Notes: a model not told the origin generated them from the letters alone. DNA of 64,000 nucleotides from Auanema rhodensis (GCA_964057225.1 OZ059898.1:7998001-8062000); one strand, 5' to 3'; numbered from the stretch's first letter, positions 36,812-50,652 are shown. Program-made: numbers and translations.

Positions 36812-39215
36812 ATGTTCTTCCCTTCCATCTTGCGACTTGGTCTACTCGCTCTCATTTGTGCCTTCTTTGTTATGCCATCAGCATCCGCTTCTACAGGTAA
36901 AGAGAAGCCTCTCTATCCTATTTAACAAAGTATCATGCGTATTTTCGTTATTTTACATCATCTAACTATATATATATATAATCCTTATCATCTTATATTA
37001 TGAATCAAAATGTGTCAACATCAACAGTACCACATATCCATATCAGTATTAACCTTTGGAAACCTTTGGAAACCTTTGAAAACTTTTGAAAAATGTCGAA
37101 AACTTATAAGTTTTCCTTTTTAAATATTAGATATGATATCATATAGCTAGCTATAGTATATCCAAAATTTTTTCAATTTTCTTTCTTGAAAGTTCAAAAT
37201 TTGATTATTATTCAATAGAAGGTCAAATCTGAAATTATCATGATTATTTAAAAAACAATAATAATTATTCTTTGAAAATTTTCTTAAAAGTTTTCTTGTG
37301 TTGACCTTGTTTTCGACTTCTATTTCTCAGTAAAGCTAACACTCGTGCTCATGCTCATTCAGAAGTGAAAATTTTGTAAATCTTATATATCTTATCGAAA
37401 GGTGGATCGTTGCACAGCTGTTTATCATATCAAAATATTTATATATGAATATATATAGTTGAAAAAAATTCTTTTAATCTTTAAACTAATTTAATATTCC
37501 GAAAAAAAGAAATAAAGAAAATTTTATGCCTTAAAACCAATTGATCTTACAAGCTTTGAGATTTTTTCTATTTTTCTTCGTCTAGTCACATTCTTCCTTT
37601 CTCTTTCTATCGTATATTCTTAGCAGTAGAACAATAACGTTCTTCAACAAGATTCTAGTCCTCATCTTCTATCAGGCATCGTTCGTAGTTGACGTTGTTC
37701 GTTCCAGCATTATGGGTATGTCTCAATTGAGCTGTCTGCTCAGATGTAACGATGGACAACCGAAATGAGATGAATCTGAATGAATGATTGAGGGAGAACG
37801 ATGTATAGGAAATGCAATGAATGATATCATATAGCTTTGTCGTCTCTTTTCAATTGTTGAGAATGTATAAACACTACAGAGATGGCAAGTAAAATTGGTA
37901 TTTTTTCTCATCTGAAATACCGCTGTCCAAAAGCAACCTCCCCCCCCCCAACCCTCTCCACTTCACTCATCTATTCTATAGGCTTCTCTTTGTCAGCACT
38001 CCGAGAACTCTTTCTACGTTTGAATGAACTTTATTACAATTTTTTTGGCTGAAAGACAAGTCTAAAACTTCAAAAACTACATGTGGTTTAAGAAAAAAAA
38101 GAGTGAAATGCACAGATATTTTGATACATATTTGTTTGAACTTTGAACATGAACAGCTTGAGTAGACATAAAATTTGAAGTTTGATTCTTATACTTTGTC
38201 TTCGATCCCTTCTTTCTCAAAACCTTCTGTAATAACTACTCTAGTGTGTTAAATCAACATGAAGAGTCGATTAAGGTAACAGTTTGACTGAATAATGGAA
38301 GATTACTGTTCCAAGAACTTGATCAGCCTAGCATCAGATGGGCCATCTGCTAGCCCCCCGACATCTATTCCACTTGGAAACGAAAATTTCCAATAATTTT
38401 CCAGTCCAATTATGAACAAAACTGTGAAAGAATACAACGAATACGATACCAACTGAAATTGGTAATTGTATCCACAAGGCCATTTGAATCATCAGGTTAC
38501 GGTATAAACTTGAAAACTAGATTATTCAATAATACCGTTTACCAATTGGTCAATATTGTCAACGAGATTGACCGATGGTTACTGTATAATGCTTTCTGTA
38601 TTCATATTATTTGTTTATTTTATTAGATATTTGAGATTTGAATATAGGTTTTTGACAACAAAAATGAATAGGAAAATCTTTTCAAGGAAAATCATTAGAT
38701 TGATCTTATATATTGTCATAAAACAATAACAAAAAAAATAAAAAAATAGCTAAATATCAAATATTAGTTTAATATTTTTGTAGAAATATATTTATTTCTT
38801 TTATATAAATAAGTATCTTTTTGAAATAACTTTTTCACTTCATATTTTAACCAAAAATAAGAAAAGAAAAAGCTTTTCATTTTATAGATGCTATAGACAT
38901 AGCTAGCTAAATTCATATATATATATATATTTAGCTTTCTTTTTTCTGTTCAATAAATGATGACAAATTAACTTGAGAAGTTCAGGAAAAAAAGATTTCA
39001 TAGCTTTGTTATACAATTTTTTTATTAAATTCTTTAAAATAAAAAATATATTCAAGGTCCAAATGAGCTTAGTCTAATTTAGTCATAATACTAACAAAGA
39101 AGTTGGACGAAAAGTCCAAAATAACTTTTGAGTTTTTGCGTCACAACGAAGATTGTTCCCTGTTCCCCTCTCCCCCCCCCTTCTCTCTCTCTCTTTCTCT
39201 CTCTTTCATTCTCTT

Positions 39216-39253
<38 letters not shown>

Positions 39254-40621
39254 GGCTGAGTTTGAAAATAGGAAAAAGTATATATAGATAGATATGATCT
39301 ATAAATTCAAATTAATATTCAATCAATATGAAATAATTGCTATTTTAGAACATAAAAATTATTTTTATTATATTATCATTTACTTATTTTAATAAATATT
39401 CTGAAATAAGGGGGAAAAAATTGAAATCGTAGTCATATTTGATATTAAGCTGAACGATTTTTGCTCTTTTCGAATTTGTTAGGTACTTCAATGCATTGGA
39501 TGGACAAGTTGAAGCTGTTATGCTTTAATATCAAAAGGAATAGCTCGAAAACTCTTTTATGATTATCCAAATAATGAAATAGATGATGATGATGTTTCTT
39601 TAAGGATAGAAAGTTTTCAAAAAATAATAAAAAAATCATAGATAGTGTTAAAATATTTTTATTGACTTCAATAATTTTTCAATGAGTTACAGATATTTTT
39701 TTTATTTTGATCTGTTTATGTATTGTATATGTGTGATATGTACATACTATATACATATAGTGTAATGTGCAACTATTATTTCTCAAATAAGAAAACTTTT
39801 CTTCTAAAATATAAAAAAAGAAAATTAGTAATTGAATATTAAATGAAATACACATCATCTGTCTTTCATCAGACATATGCCTTTTTTTACTCACCGTAAC
39901 TGATATTATGACTTTTTGATCTCAAATATATAAAAATATAATATATATACATATATTAAAATGTTTTTACTAATATTTATATATTTTTTTAATTTGTTTT
40001 ATTGCAGATGATGATATGCTTTCAAATGGAGCTGAGCCGGAATATTTCGTTTCATGTGAGTTTTTAACATTTAAAATTATTCTTTATCATATATCTTTGT
40101 GATTTTGTATTTGTTTACTTAATCAAATACTTATTTTATTAATTATTTTTATTTTAATGATATGAGATTGTTTTGAAACTAAAATTTACTTTCAAACTTT
40201 GGAGGGGTGGGGGTACGTCGGGGAGATATGCTTACTATACTAAGCTGAACCAGGAAGTTAACATGTTTATAGTGGTCATGGTGGGTTATAACACATATTT
40301 TATATAAAATAACGTCATATAAGTATCTCATCATGGCTAGAATGTTGTGTTTGAAGTATCTGATTGTATAGAATCGAAGTATTAAATGCTGAAATTGAAG
40401 GAAATTAAAAGTATCAATTACATATCATTCCTTAATAAGCATGTATATATATACATATACATATATTTTCTATATATATATATATTCTTTTCGATTTATT
40501 AATTACTCATCAGATGAGAATTAGGGGGTTTGTTATAAATTCAACTTACTCTTATTAGCAACTTAAAGACTTTTCTCACTCTACTGCTCAAACTCTAGTA
40601 AACTCCCACGCAATCAGCTTG

Positions 40622-40654
<33 letters not shown>

Positions 40655-42612
40655 ATCTGTTTTCCTAATAGTATACATAAAGATATATATATATATATAT
40701 ATATATATCTTTCATGTATATCTTATATATATATGTATATCTATATTTCTATTTCTCTCTCTCCTTTTCTAACATTGTATTTAAGTTATCCAAATAACTA
40801 GATCTATGTATATGTATCGAAATCTCTTCCATTTTGCTTGATCTCTTTTCATCCATTTCGTTTTGAAAGCTTAATTTTGAAATAGAAAAGCAAAACTGGG
40901 ATTTGTTTATTATGAGTATTTCATGTCGTCCAGCCTTAAAAACAATTGGACGCCTGTAACACACAGCTTGAAATGAATGCATCAAATAGAATGCTTCCTA
41001 CCAGTCACAACAAAGGAAGAAGATATGCTGGCAGGGTCAAGGTGTTGAAATATTCAAAATAAATCCATAGAAATAATTGTTTATGTGATCATGAAAGTTT
41101 AATGAGAACAAATATATAAAAACCAATAAGTGCTGACATATAAAATAATATGTATTTACTAGAATATTATATGAAATTGAGGGGGAAGATTGTAAGAGAT
41201 AAGGCATGATAATGTACTGAGAGGTTCATTACTTTTTTAAGTTTTATATCCCAACCATCGTATTTTACCCCCTAGAGCTTCATAAAGGAACTAAGAGAGT
41301 GCAAATAAAACTTTTCTGTTTTTCCTCTATTAGCTATTCTCTTATTTAATGTTTCTGTTATTCTTTTATTTTAAGTTATCGTAATCTAATGTCCATAGTA
41401 GTTCATCTTCTGTCTTCTATCTTATGTGGATACATATATTGATTCTCACACCTCCACAATATTCTTCTGATTCGTCATCATCAATGTAATCCTCATTTCT
41501 TTTTCAACATCATCAAGAGTTTCTCCAAAAATTGCCCATGCTGTCGTTCAATTATCGTCATTCTCGAATCATTCACATCAAACATGCCACTGCATCATGG
41601 TTTCTGATTCAATCGTCAGCAAACAAATTAGGAATTCCAGATCGGTTCATACGTTTTCTGATTCTTCCATTCATTATGTTTGAATTTGATTTTATTCTAA
41701 TCAACTTGGGGAAATTTCTTTTTTCGAAAGTTTCTAAAGAAATTCATAAAAGAATAAGAATTATGTATATAATTATAATTTTAAATATATATATCATATA
41801 CATATATTTAATTTAAAACTTATACCTACCGCATATAATTAAAATAATAAAAAAAAAAGAATTTTAATTCTTATTTAAATTTATGTAAATAATTGTAAAG
41901 AGTACATTTATAATTATAATAAATTATAATAAAAAATAGTTAATTAAAGTAAACTCAATATGTATTGAGACTAAATTGGATCATAAGTTATGTTATAATT
42001 ATAATTTTACATACATAATTATGTAGTTCTTTAGTTCAACATCAATGTTTCTGTACGGATAACTTTAAAAATTCAAAAATCTTTTATATATTGAACTTTC
42101 ATCATCAAAGTTTCATAAGAGCATAATTAAATAAAAAAAAAAAGAAAAAGAATTGTAAATCTTTGATCTTTCTCATACTTGAGAATAATAGTTTTAATAA
42201 ACTATGAATATACTAGTAGTACAATAAGATCATTTTATTATATTTTTTTTTCTTTTTAATGATTTAAACTTTTAATATTGAGATATTGATTAATATGTAC
42301 GTAAGTATAATAAGTATGTATCTATTACATGTATCTATATTAGAATTTGAACTTTTTTCTTTTTATATTAAGGGAACTTTCGTATTCTGATGGATTTTCT
42401 ATCGATAAATGAGGGAATAAAAGAAATTTCAGAAAACATAAAATCATATAAAGCATTTAACATGCATGATATTTCTTTTTACATGTATACAAATATACAT
42501 ATGTATAAGATAGATATCTATATTTTTAGATTTTGATATACATAGATGTCTATTCTTAGTATTTTTAGCTCATATTCTTATATTCTTATAAAATTTGATG
42601 ATAGTAAGCTGT

Positions 42613-42681
<69 letters not shown>

Positions 42682-43702
42682 GAATTTCCAATATACTCTG
42701 ACAAGATAATACTAACAAAAAAAATTGAATTGACGTAGTGATTGAGTTGGTGAAGATAAATATTTATTCAATAACTTTCTATTTTCTTTTAGAAAGTATG
42801 ATTTTAGAATTTATACTGTGAAAATAATAATAATAATAATATACATATAGGTTTATATAATTTTTATTAATTTTTTAAAAAATTTAAAAAATAAAAAAGT
42901 TAACATTTATTTTCTATTTTGAGAATTTTTCAATCACGTAACTGTGTCTGTGTATGATCTCATTCATACATATACTCCCCCGAGATTATAAGCTATTAAG
43001 CTTCTACTTACTAATTTCAAATAACTTTTTAGTTTTCAATCTATCATTTTCTGACGTCAATTTGTATATTTGAGATGCTAATAATTAAAAGAAAATATTT
43101 CTCATGACCACATGAAGAATTAGAAAACATGGAATTTTGGTTAGACGCATAGATCAAATTTCCAAGAAATTTTTGATAAAATCATCCTGAGAACACAATT
43201 TTCAAAATGAAGAGAGCATTAATCGGATTTAAAAGTTTTTGCTGGGGCTAATGGAATCAGTCAGTAATCAGTTGAGGGTACAACAATTGAATCAAACAGA
43301 TGTGGAGTATATGATTTCTGAAGTCGGGAATAAGAAAGATGATCTATTCTGACTTTTCTTTCAAATTTTTCTTTTTTCTTTCTGAATATATAAAAAGTTT
43401 ATCATTATATTTTGGGTTTTCTTTTTAATATTAACAAAACTTTTTTTTATGTTTTTTTGAAAAACATCACCATTATTTTCTGTTTTTTTATTCAAATTTT
43501 CATATTTAATTCATATATTTATTATTATATCAAATATATGTATAATTTTAATTTTTTTTCAGATTATAAGAAAGCCGGGCCACAAGGTCCGCTTCGCTTT
43601 GGAAAACGACGTGGAGGTCCATCTGGTCCACTTCGCTTTGGCAAACGATCTAGTGCCGTCAATTCACCTATCTTCTATGGCATGCCATACGATCTGAATT
43701 GA
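36812..43702 (+). CDS. flp-15: FMRFamide-like neuropeptide precursor flp-15
   Basis: Three exons join in phase: 36812-36896, 40008-40055 and 43563-43702, giving 90 aa. Exon 1 is a signal peptide (MFFPSILRLGLLALICAFF...SAS), exon 2 a short acidic spacer (DDMLSNGAEPEYFVS), and exon 3 carries both peptides. KK precedes AGPQGPLRFG, then KRR and GGPSGPLRFG, then KR. Processing at the dibasic sites and C-terminal amidation would release AGPQGPLRF-amide and GGPSGPLRF-amide (or an extra N-terminal Arg). C. elegans FLP-15 peptides, from memory, are GGPQGPLRF and RGPSGPLRF. The introns of about 3.1 and 3.5 kb are far longer than elsewhere in this window and contain microsatellites, so they probably hold neuron-specific enhancers. 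A polyadenylation signal AATAAA lies at 44111-44116. Confidence 0.95.
38295..38396 (+). CDS. Candidate small ORF inside flp-15 intron 1
   Basis: A 33-codon frame starts MEDYCSKNLISLASDG and ends NENFQ. Its composition is less A+T-rich than the surrounding intron. A second open stretch of about 75 codons in another frame (SNYEQNCERIQRIRYQ onward) begins after a TTTTCCAG at about 38,404. Neither matches a family I know, and chance is a real possibility. Confidence 0.2.
   Translation: MEDYCSKNLISLASDGPSASPPTSIPLGNENFQ
42615..42680 (+). repeat. (CT)33 microsatellite in flp-15 intron 2
   Basis: Perfect 66-bp CT run on the + strand. Confidence 0.97.
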
Positions 43703-46235
43703 GAATGGATTAGAGCTATAGAGTCGTCGTCATCATCTGAATTCTTGGCATCAGGCAACCGTACATAAGACAATATCATTTATCAACATGTACTCCGTTA
43801 TCATAACAAAATAAGAACAAAACAGAGGCCAACTTATCGTATCTAACCTTAGAAGCTTTGACCGAAAATCCAATTATTTTGTCTTCTGAACAGTACTGTA
43901 GCTAGTATTCGACGATGACCATTCAGTTTTATTTCTTCCCAATTCCGAACAGTAATCTTCAGATCTTTGTTATTCAGAATTCAGTTGTCGATTAATTCAG
44001 ATTTGAAGCATTTCAGCCATTTAGAGTCATATCGTGGTGTATCTCTCAGAACAAATTTTTTTTGCTCTTTTTCCCCTTTATATTTTCAATTTTTCCAAAT
44101 TGACCAACCAAATAAAGCAATCAATGTTGTATAAATTATTTCTTTTTTTCTTAAATTAATTATAAAACAAAATGGCTGTTTCATAATATCTTCCTTCATT
44201 CATTTTCATTTTTTATAATTTTTTTTGAGAAATGACGAATTGGAGCAAAATAAAAAGAAACCAAAAAAAAAAGGAATATAAGAACTTTATTCCATTATTT
44301 TCTGAAAAGTTACTCATATTTTTCCTCACAAGTTATGGGATACGACAATCCACATTGCGAAAGAACATAAAGCTTTGTTAATATACATTGTTTATTTTAT
44401 TATTCATTTAAAAAAAAGTAAGTACTCTTCTATACTATACTATATATGCATAATTAATGTGCTTTTTGAGGTATAAATGCAGAAAATGATGAAAAAGACG
44501 TGAAATCATGTTTTGAATGGATAGTTATTATAAAAAGAAATTGTCAAAAAAGGGTACGATCATAAGACATACTATTTTTTAGAAGAAAAATAATAAAAAA
44601 TTTGCAGTTAAATTTCGAGAATTATTCAAAATTGAAAAAGAATTCTCCGGTTCTTCCTCCATCATCCTCATCATCATCGTCATCTTGTTCTCCCCTCTTC
44701 TTCTTCTGTTCCTTTGTTCAACCATTATTCGTTTCAAAGATTCTCCCTTCTTCTTCTCTTCTTCTTTACCTTTCTCTCTTATTCTCTGGTATAGTTGAAC
44801 AGTCTCTTTATTATTTCCTTTCTTTTCCTCTTCTTTACTATGCCTTCCTCTTGATGTCTTCACACCCTATCCAGTATTTTCTTTTCCGACTAAGTACATC
44901 ATCAGATGGCTGATGGAGATGAGGTGAACTTGACAACATCATCTGAATGTTAGAGAGGTCAAAACCACAAAGACTCGCCAATTTGCAGATCAAAAGTCCG
45001 GGTTTCTCTTAATAACACAACTCTAATTGATTGCAATTCGATGTTTTACAGATATTCTCCTCGAATTTGCAATCACCTGTCCTCAAAACCACTCATCACT
45101 ACAATCACGGTCGTCCCTACTGCGTTTGTGTCCGATTTTTGTTTGAAAAACACAAAAACACTGAAATGTTTTTTAATGTACTGTGTGTTGAATCCCTTTT
45201 TATTCAAGCTTGTCAGATTCAAGTGAATTGGTTAAGAAGAAAAAGTTTTCTTTTTCCTTTCGGTTGTCGTTTTCATTCATATTGTAACCCATTCTAACGG
45301 TTAAGTTTGTTTATCTTTGCATGGATATAACAAAAAGAAATCTTGGACGGGGCATACAAGAGAGAATAAGATGATGAAGAAAAAGAAGAAGACGTCGGTA
45401 GGGTGAAGAGAGAAGGCAAATGGAAGAGAAGTTACGATTAGCTGAGCGGCATCGATTCTGAATAGAGAAGCCCTACACCAGGGTACACCGTTTTCATCAA
45501 TTTTCTCTCTCTCTTCTCTTAGATGAACGAACTCCCTTCGTGTTCTTCAGAACTTCGTTTTCATACTCATTCACAGTAGACCCTCTCAGTGTGATCAGTC
45601 TCTTCACACAATTTTGCTCTGTTGTCAACTTGTCTTTGTGCGTGTCGATCTAAAGTAAACAGCGCATGGTCTTCTTTGCCTGAGGGACCAACAGTTCAAT
45701 GGATCAATTACAGTCCTTTAGGAAGAAAACAATTTTTCCTCGGAATTTTCGTTCAATGAAAAATTGAAATAAGCAAACAAAGACATTCAAGTATATGTAG
45801 CAAACATCACGTACCGAGTTTTCACGTGTAACACGTGAAAACCAAAATGAAATTATTTTTATATTTGCAAATGCAGAAATTGCTTGACTACACTGATTAT
45901 ATCTAGAACTTGAACTTTGTTCATTTTCAAATTTTTATGAAGGAAAGTACGAATTAGATATAGTTTCAATAGCTTTATGATGGTCTAATAGGTGCCCATA
46001 AAACAGTTAAAGTTCATATATCGTATCCTATTGCTATGGTTTGACGATCAAACATTTGATTGGTCATTGCTAAAGGAATAGGTAAAATATATACTATATG
46101 TACTATATAAATATAAATATCTATATATATATATAGTTTCAACGGTATCGTTATTAAACAGTTAAATTGCCTATTTCCCACATGAACATAATATTTCATG
46201 TACTAGACGGGAATCTTCACAGTTTTCAGAAATAA

Positions 46236-46280
<45 letters not shown>

Positions 46281-46973
46281 GAGAGAGGGAGAGAGAGAGA
46301 GAGAAAGAGGGAGAGAGAAAGAAAAAGAGAAAGAGAAAATGTTTCTTTTTCTTCGCTCTTCTCTTCATACAGATTGCTAAAGACGTCCTTGTATGAATAT
46401 TCTCTCGTTAAATATCTCCCTGTTTCCTATTATTTTCCTATACCTCTTTCTCTTTCTTCCCTCAACTATCTACTATTCTTATTTCTATTCTCTTCATTTC
46501 TTCTCCTTCCTCTCTGAACTCTTTCTATCTCATGAAAATCTTAGAAAATACCGCCAGTTCGACCTTACAACTTGAACAGACTGTGAAACAGAGGTAAAGA
46601 ATGAGAGAAGAAAGGAGGAAATACTAGGTAAACAGGACTAACCTAATGGGTTACCACAATATGATCTCATCAACTCATTCACTTGTCTTCATTTATTTTT
46701 GTTATATGGTTCTTCCAACTCAGACAAGGTCAAACAAAGCCTGAACGAACTAAGGATCAATGAGGATCAGTTGTTACCATATTTGATCATTTTTATCAAC
46801 ATATTGATCAGGATTTCTCATATATCGTAGGAAAATTGTTAAACTTATATCTGAACGATTTCAAAATTAAACAAAAAGTTTAGGCAAAAGAAATATTTTG
46901 AAAGGAACTTTATTAAATAAAATACATAATATAAGAAGAATAATACAGTTCAAAGCACATAAATTGAAAAATA
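43703..46973. other. Intergenic region downstream of flp-15
   Basis: The first 410 bp is probably the flp-15 3' UTR. The rest has low-complexity CT/GA sequence, a (GA)n run at about 46236-46320, and a 25-bp perfect inverted repeat at 45818-45842. No gene is supported. Confidence 0.5.
45818..45842. repeat. Perfect 12-bp inverted repeat around CACGTG
   Basis: Arms GTTTTCACGTGT and ACACGTGAAAAC are perfectly complementary with a single A between them, so two CACGTG E-boxes face each other. Confidence 0.95.
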
Positions 46974-47036
46974 TCTGAAGAGAGCGACTCCATGACAGTA
47001 GCCGGTATTGAACTGTCAACAGACTGCTCTCTTAAG
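46974..47036 (-). ncRNA. mir-46: mir-46 family microRNA precursor
   Basis: On the minus strand a hairpin has arms of about 22 nt and a 12-nt loop. The 3p arm, complement of 46976-46997, starts TGTCATGGAGTCGC and ends CTCTCTTCA; as I recall, this is identical over 22 nt to C. elegans miR-46-3p and shares the seed of miR-47 and insect miR-281. The 5p arm (about 47009-47033) starts AAGAGAGC and contains TTGACAGT. AAGAGAGC pairs with GCTCTCTT and TGACAGT with ACTGTCA, with an internal mismatch block between. It lies in a gene-poor stretch, so it is probably transcribed as an independent pri-miRNA. Confidence 0.93.
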
Positions 47037-48397
47037 CTATTCTCAATATATTTATATATTATATATCGAATAAAAAAGAGAAGACTTACAAACTATGTGA
47101 TAAACTTACTTTTTTCACAAAAAGTTAGTTAAAAACTTAAATCTTTATCATCTTCGGCCACCATTTTGTTGATTGTAAATGATTGGGTTACGGTAATTAT
47201 GTAGTGGGTACTGTATCATGTGGGAATGAAGAGAGAAATAATTAATCAGAGAATCAAGTGAATGCATGAAAATGAGATGTTTGGTGGTCAGAAACTGTTG
47301 GTCAAGTTAGTAAGTGGAAGCGAAACTCTTTTGACGTTTTAAAGACCTGCAGATTAGTGGACGATCGTATTAGTATGTTATGGAAAACTTTTATCGTTTT
47401 TTTATTTTTCGTTTACAAACATATTTCTTTTTGTTTGAAAACAAAGAAGAAATCTTCTTTGTTTTTATAAAATAATTAAAATGAGCCTGAAAGTATTTAA
47501 ATAGAAGAAGATTATAATGCTGAAGTGGTTGACTACAAGATATGGTTCAAGTACTTCAAGATAGGTGTACTTAGTATGTCTGACCATGATCAAACGAACT
47601 TATGATCTTGAACTAAATATATTCTTGAAGAATTGAATAGTCGGATATGAGGAAGTAGGTGAGGGAAAGGGTGAGAGGTATTGCAAATATCTGGCAAGAG
47701 GCAAAGACGGAAGAATAAGGTAGTTCATTATTTGAATGATAATTGGGATATCTGTGAAAATGAGAAAAACGATTGAAACTAAACTATATTGGAAGAGTAT
47801 AAATGGGAAAGTATCAAACAAGACAGAAGAGAGAGAAGCCGTAGTCATCGTTAGTTGTAGTTACATCGTCGTCGTTGTCGTCATCCTCCTCGTGTCTTTC
47901 ATTGAACAATGAAGAACCAGTTATGTGTGGCATCAACACACTGCACTTCGGGACATGAAGAAAGGATGTAAAAGCCAGAAAAGTGCTTTTTGATTTTCCT
48001 TTTCAATCTGGACAGTGAGTCTCGATGATGAAGATGAGACAACTATAAGGCTAACTAGCCTCACACCAATGAAAATGTTTTCTCTGTGAGGGAAAGACAT
48101 CCGAAACATGTTGGACATTCTTCCATCTTCACCTCTCAGATTACTGCAAGCGTAGACTGAGTGGTGTGAGCACAACGGTATTCTCTGAATTCAAGACTCT
48201 ATTGTTTCAAATCCTCATCTTCTACTTCAGTCAATGCTTTGAAGAATGAGTAAAATAGTCAACCAAAGACAAAACAACAGAGCCCAGAGATCAGCAGAAT
48301 CAGAACTTCTTCATAAAATCTGCGAAGATAAGATGAGTTCGTAAAACATGACGTAGATGATGATGATGAAAATGAAGAAAAATGAAGAGAAGTTGAC

Positions 48398-48508
48398 CTG
48401 ACAACCGTCACTGAACAGTGACAGCCCTTTTATGGTCGACAACACCTTTTCGCACATTTCGTTTGAGGGGGGAGGTGGAGGACGACTGTGGTGACTTGCG
48501 TTAGCCAC
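48398..48508 (-). other. Candidate first exon in a G+C-rich island upstream of mir-46
   Basis: A 37-codon frame starts MANASHHSRPPPPPSN and ends SDGCQ at a GTCAAC donor. The surrounding 48,430-48,560 is unusually G+C-rich, and a GTAAGTAGG donor lies just upstream on the same strand. The next acceptor (TCTTCGCAG) leads to an in-frame stop after two codons. It may be a small ORF within the leader of the mir-46 primary transcript, or chance. Confidence 0.2.
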
Positions 48509-48599
48509 GCCTACTTACGGATCGCCACCTCCGCCCCACTAACTCCTCCCCACAGCCATCTTGTATTCAGTCAATTTTGAGGGTTAGATAGTAACAATA

Positions 48600-49914
48600 A
48601 TAAGAGATTTTATAGGAAATATATTCTAACGTTTTGAGTCTTTCGTGAAGAAACTCAGATTGTACACTGGTAATACTGAAATATGAGAAGGTAAACTCTT
48701 CTATCCCATTGGTGTAAACATCATCTGCTATCGTATCCTTGAAGTTTTAACTCAAATTGTATGTAATGTACTTGACCATGTAATGGAAAAATCGTTAATA
48801 CCGTCTAGATATTGAATAATGGTTGCCAACTGGAAAATTAGGAATAGGATAATGGACCAGGAAATGCTAAGCCTAGACAGCATTAAGAGCGAGACGTCTA
48901 AATGAGATCAAGACGACAGACTTGAACTGTATTGTCCACAATTCCATAAAAAACTACATATATGAAAAAGAAAAAGCATATAGTTAAGCGATGATTAGAA
49001 GAAGAAGAAAAAATTAAATCGTCAAATACAATACAGTTATACTATGTATTATATATGGAGAACGACAGACAATTGTAAAAATTTTGAAGGCTAATGACAT
49101 GAAATGGAAAAGAAAGTTCTAAAAGAGATTAAAGAAAAAGGAAGAGAAAAATCTAAGAAAATAATCAAATCATCAAAGTTTTTCGAAGAAATTCTCTCGC
49201 ATAATCAATATATTCAATTATAACTTCATGATGTTTACAATCATTTTAGATAATATTAAGGTTGACTATAGTATAAGAATTATATTTTTTTTCGCCAAAA
49301 AACTTTTACTTTGTAGTCTTAAAAGGAGAGAAAGAGAGGGGGGGGTGAGCTAAATCTTTAAATTTGCTTAAATTTGATGTATTTATCTCATTTATCTTTC
49401 GATGTCAATCATACTAATTGTTTGTTTGTTTCACATGACGTACGGAAGTAGTAAAATAATTCTAATTCTTCTGAAATTCAATAGAATATTCTGAAGAAGA
49501 AGGCAAAAAAAAACTTTAACGTCAAAAAACAGCCATTAAAATAGACGAAATACGGCATATGTTAAAGACATTAATGGCAGGATTGACGTAAATTTGACAG
49601 ACGAAAAACTCAAAATTTCTGATCAAAAATTCTTTGAGGCTGTAACAATCAGCAAAGAAAGTTTTTATATTTTCTTCAACTTAACTGTAGCCAAATGAAG
49701 ATATCTACTCGTTTACTTACCATTTTCAATATTCAATAGGTGTGACGTCATCCGAATAAACATGAAACTTCCGAAAATTAACCATAGAAATTGCTGTAAG
49801 AGAGCACTTCGTGAACAAGTGCTGATTTACAAAATCGATTTCTTACAATCATTTTCCACTTAAACGTTTTACTTCTGAAAAAAAAATTATTTTAGTGTTA
49901 TTAGAAACTAATAC

Positions 49915-49947
<33 letters not shown>

Positions 49948-50605
49948 AAGAGAGAGAGAGAGGGAGAGAAAGAGAGAGATGTGGGCTATTGGACAGAGAG
50001 GCAAATCATGGAGATATTAAGTAAAGAATTATGGAAAATATAAGAAATATATGAAGAAACTAGTTAAGTTGTCATTCTTTTTGAATTATTTTTTTGTTCA
50101 ATCAAGCAGTACTAGTTGTGAATCAAGTAGATAATCAAAATCTATACCCAAAATATCCAATTACATTAGATTTTGTTTGTAAATTGAAGATTGATGAATT
50201 AACAAGTTTTATATATTATTAAAATAATTATATAATTAAATTAATAATTTGAATATTTAAAATAATTTATAATAATTATATTTATATTTATATTATATAA
50301 TTAATATTTATTTAATATATCAATTTCATTTTCATTATTTTTTTATTAGAAATTTGCTTAAGTTCAAATGATTTACATGATTTGTTCAGACATGTGTTAC
50401 AACCAAATTTGGATAGTACGAGATATTATGTCACCATTCATCAATGTTTCCATCAATCGTCTTTCTACTCAATTCATCTTCATCTTTTCCTATCTCTCTT
50501 TTATTCGTCGCCGTTATGTCGTCGTGATAGAGACCACCTACATACCATTACAAACTTCTTACCCCGCCTTCTTTTTACCATCAAAAGTCCCTCTATCTTA
50601 CTCTT

Positions 50606-50652
<47 letters not shown>

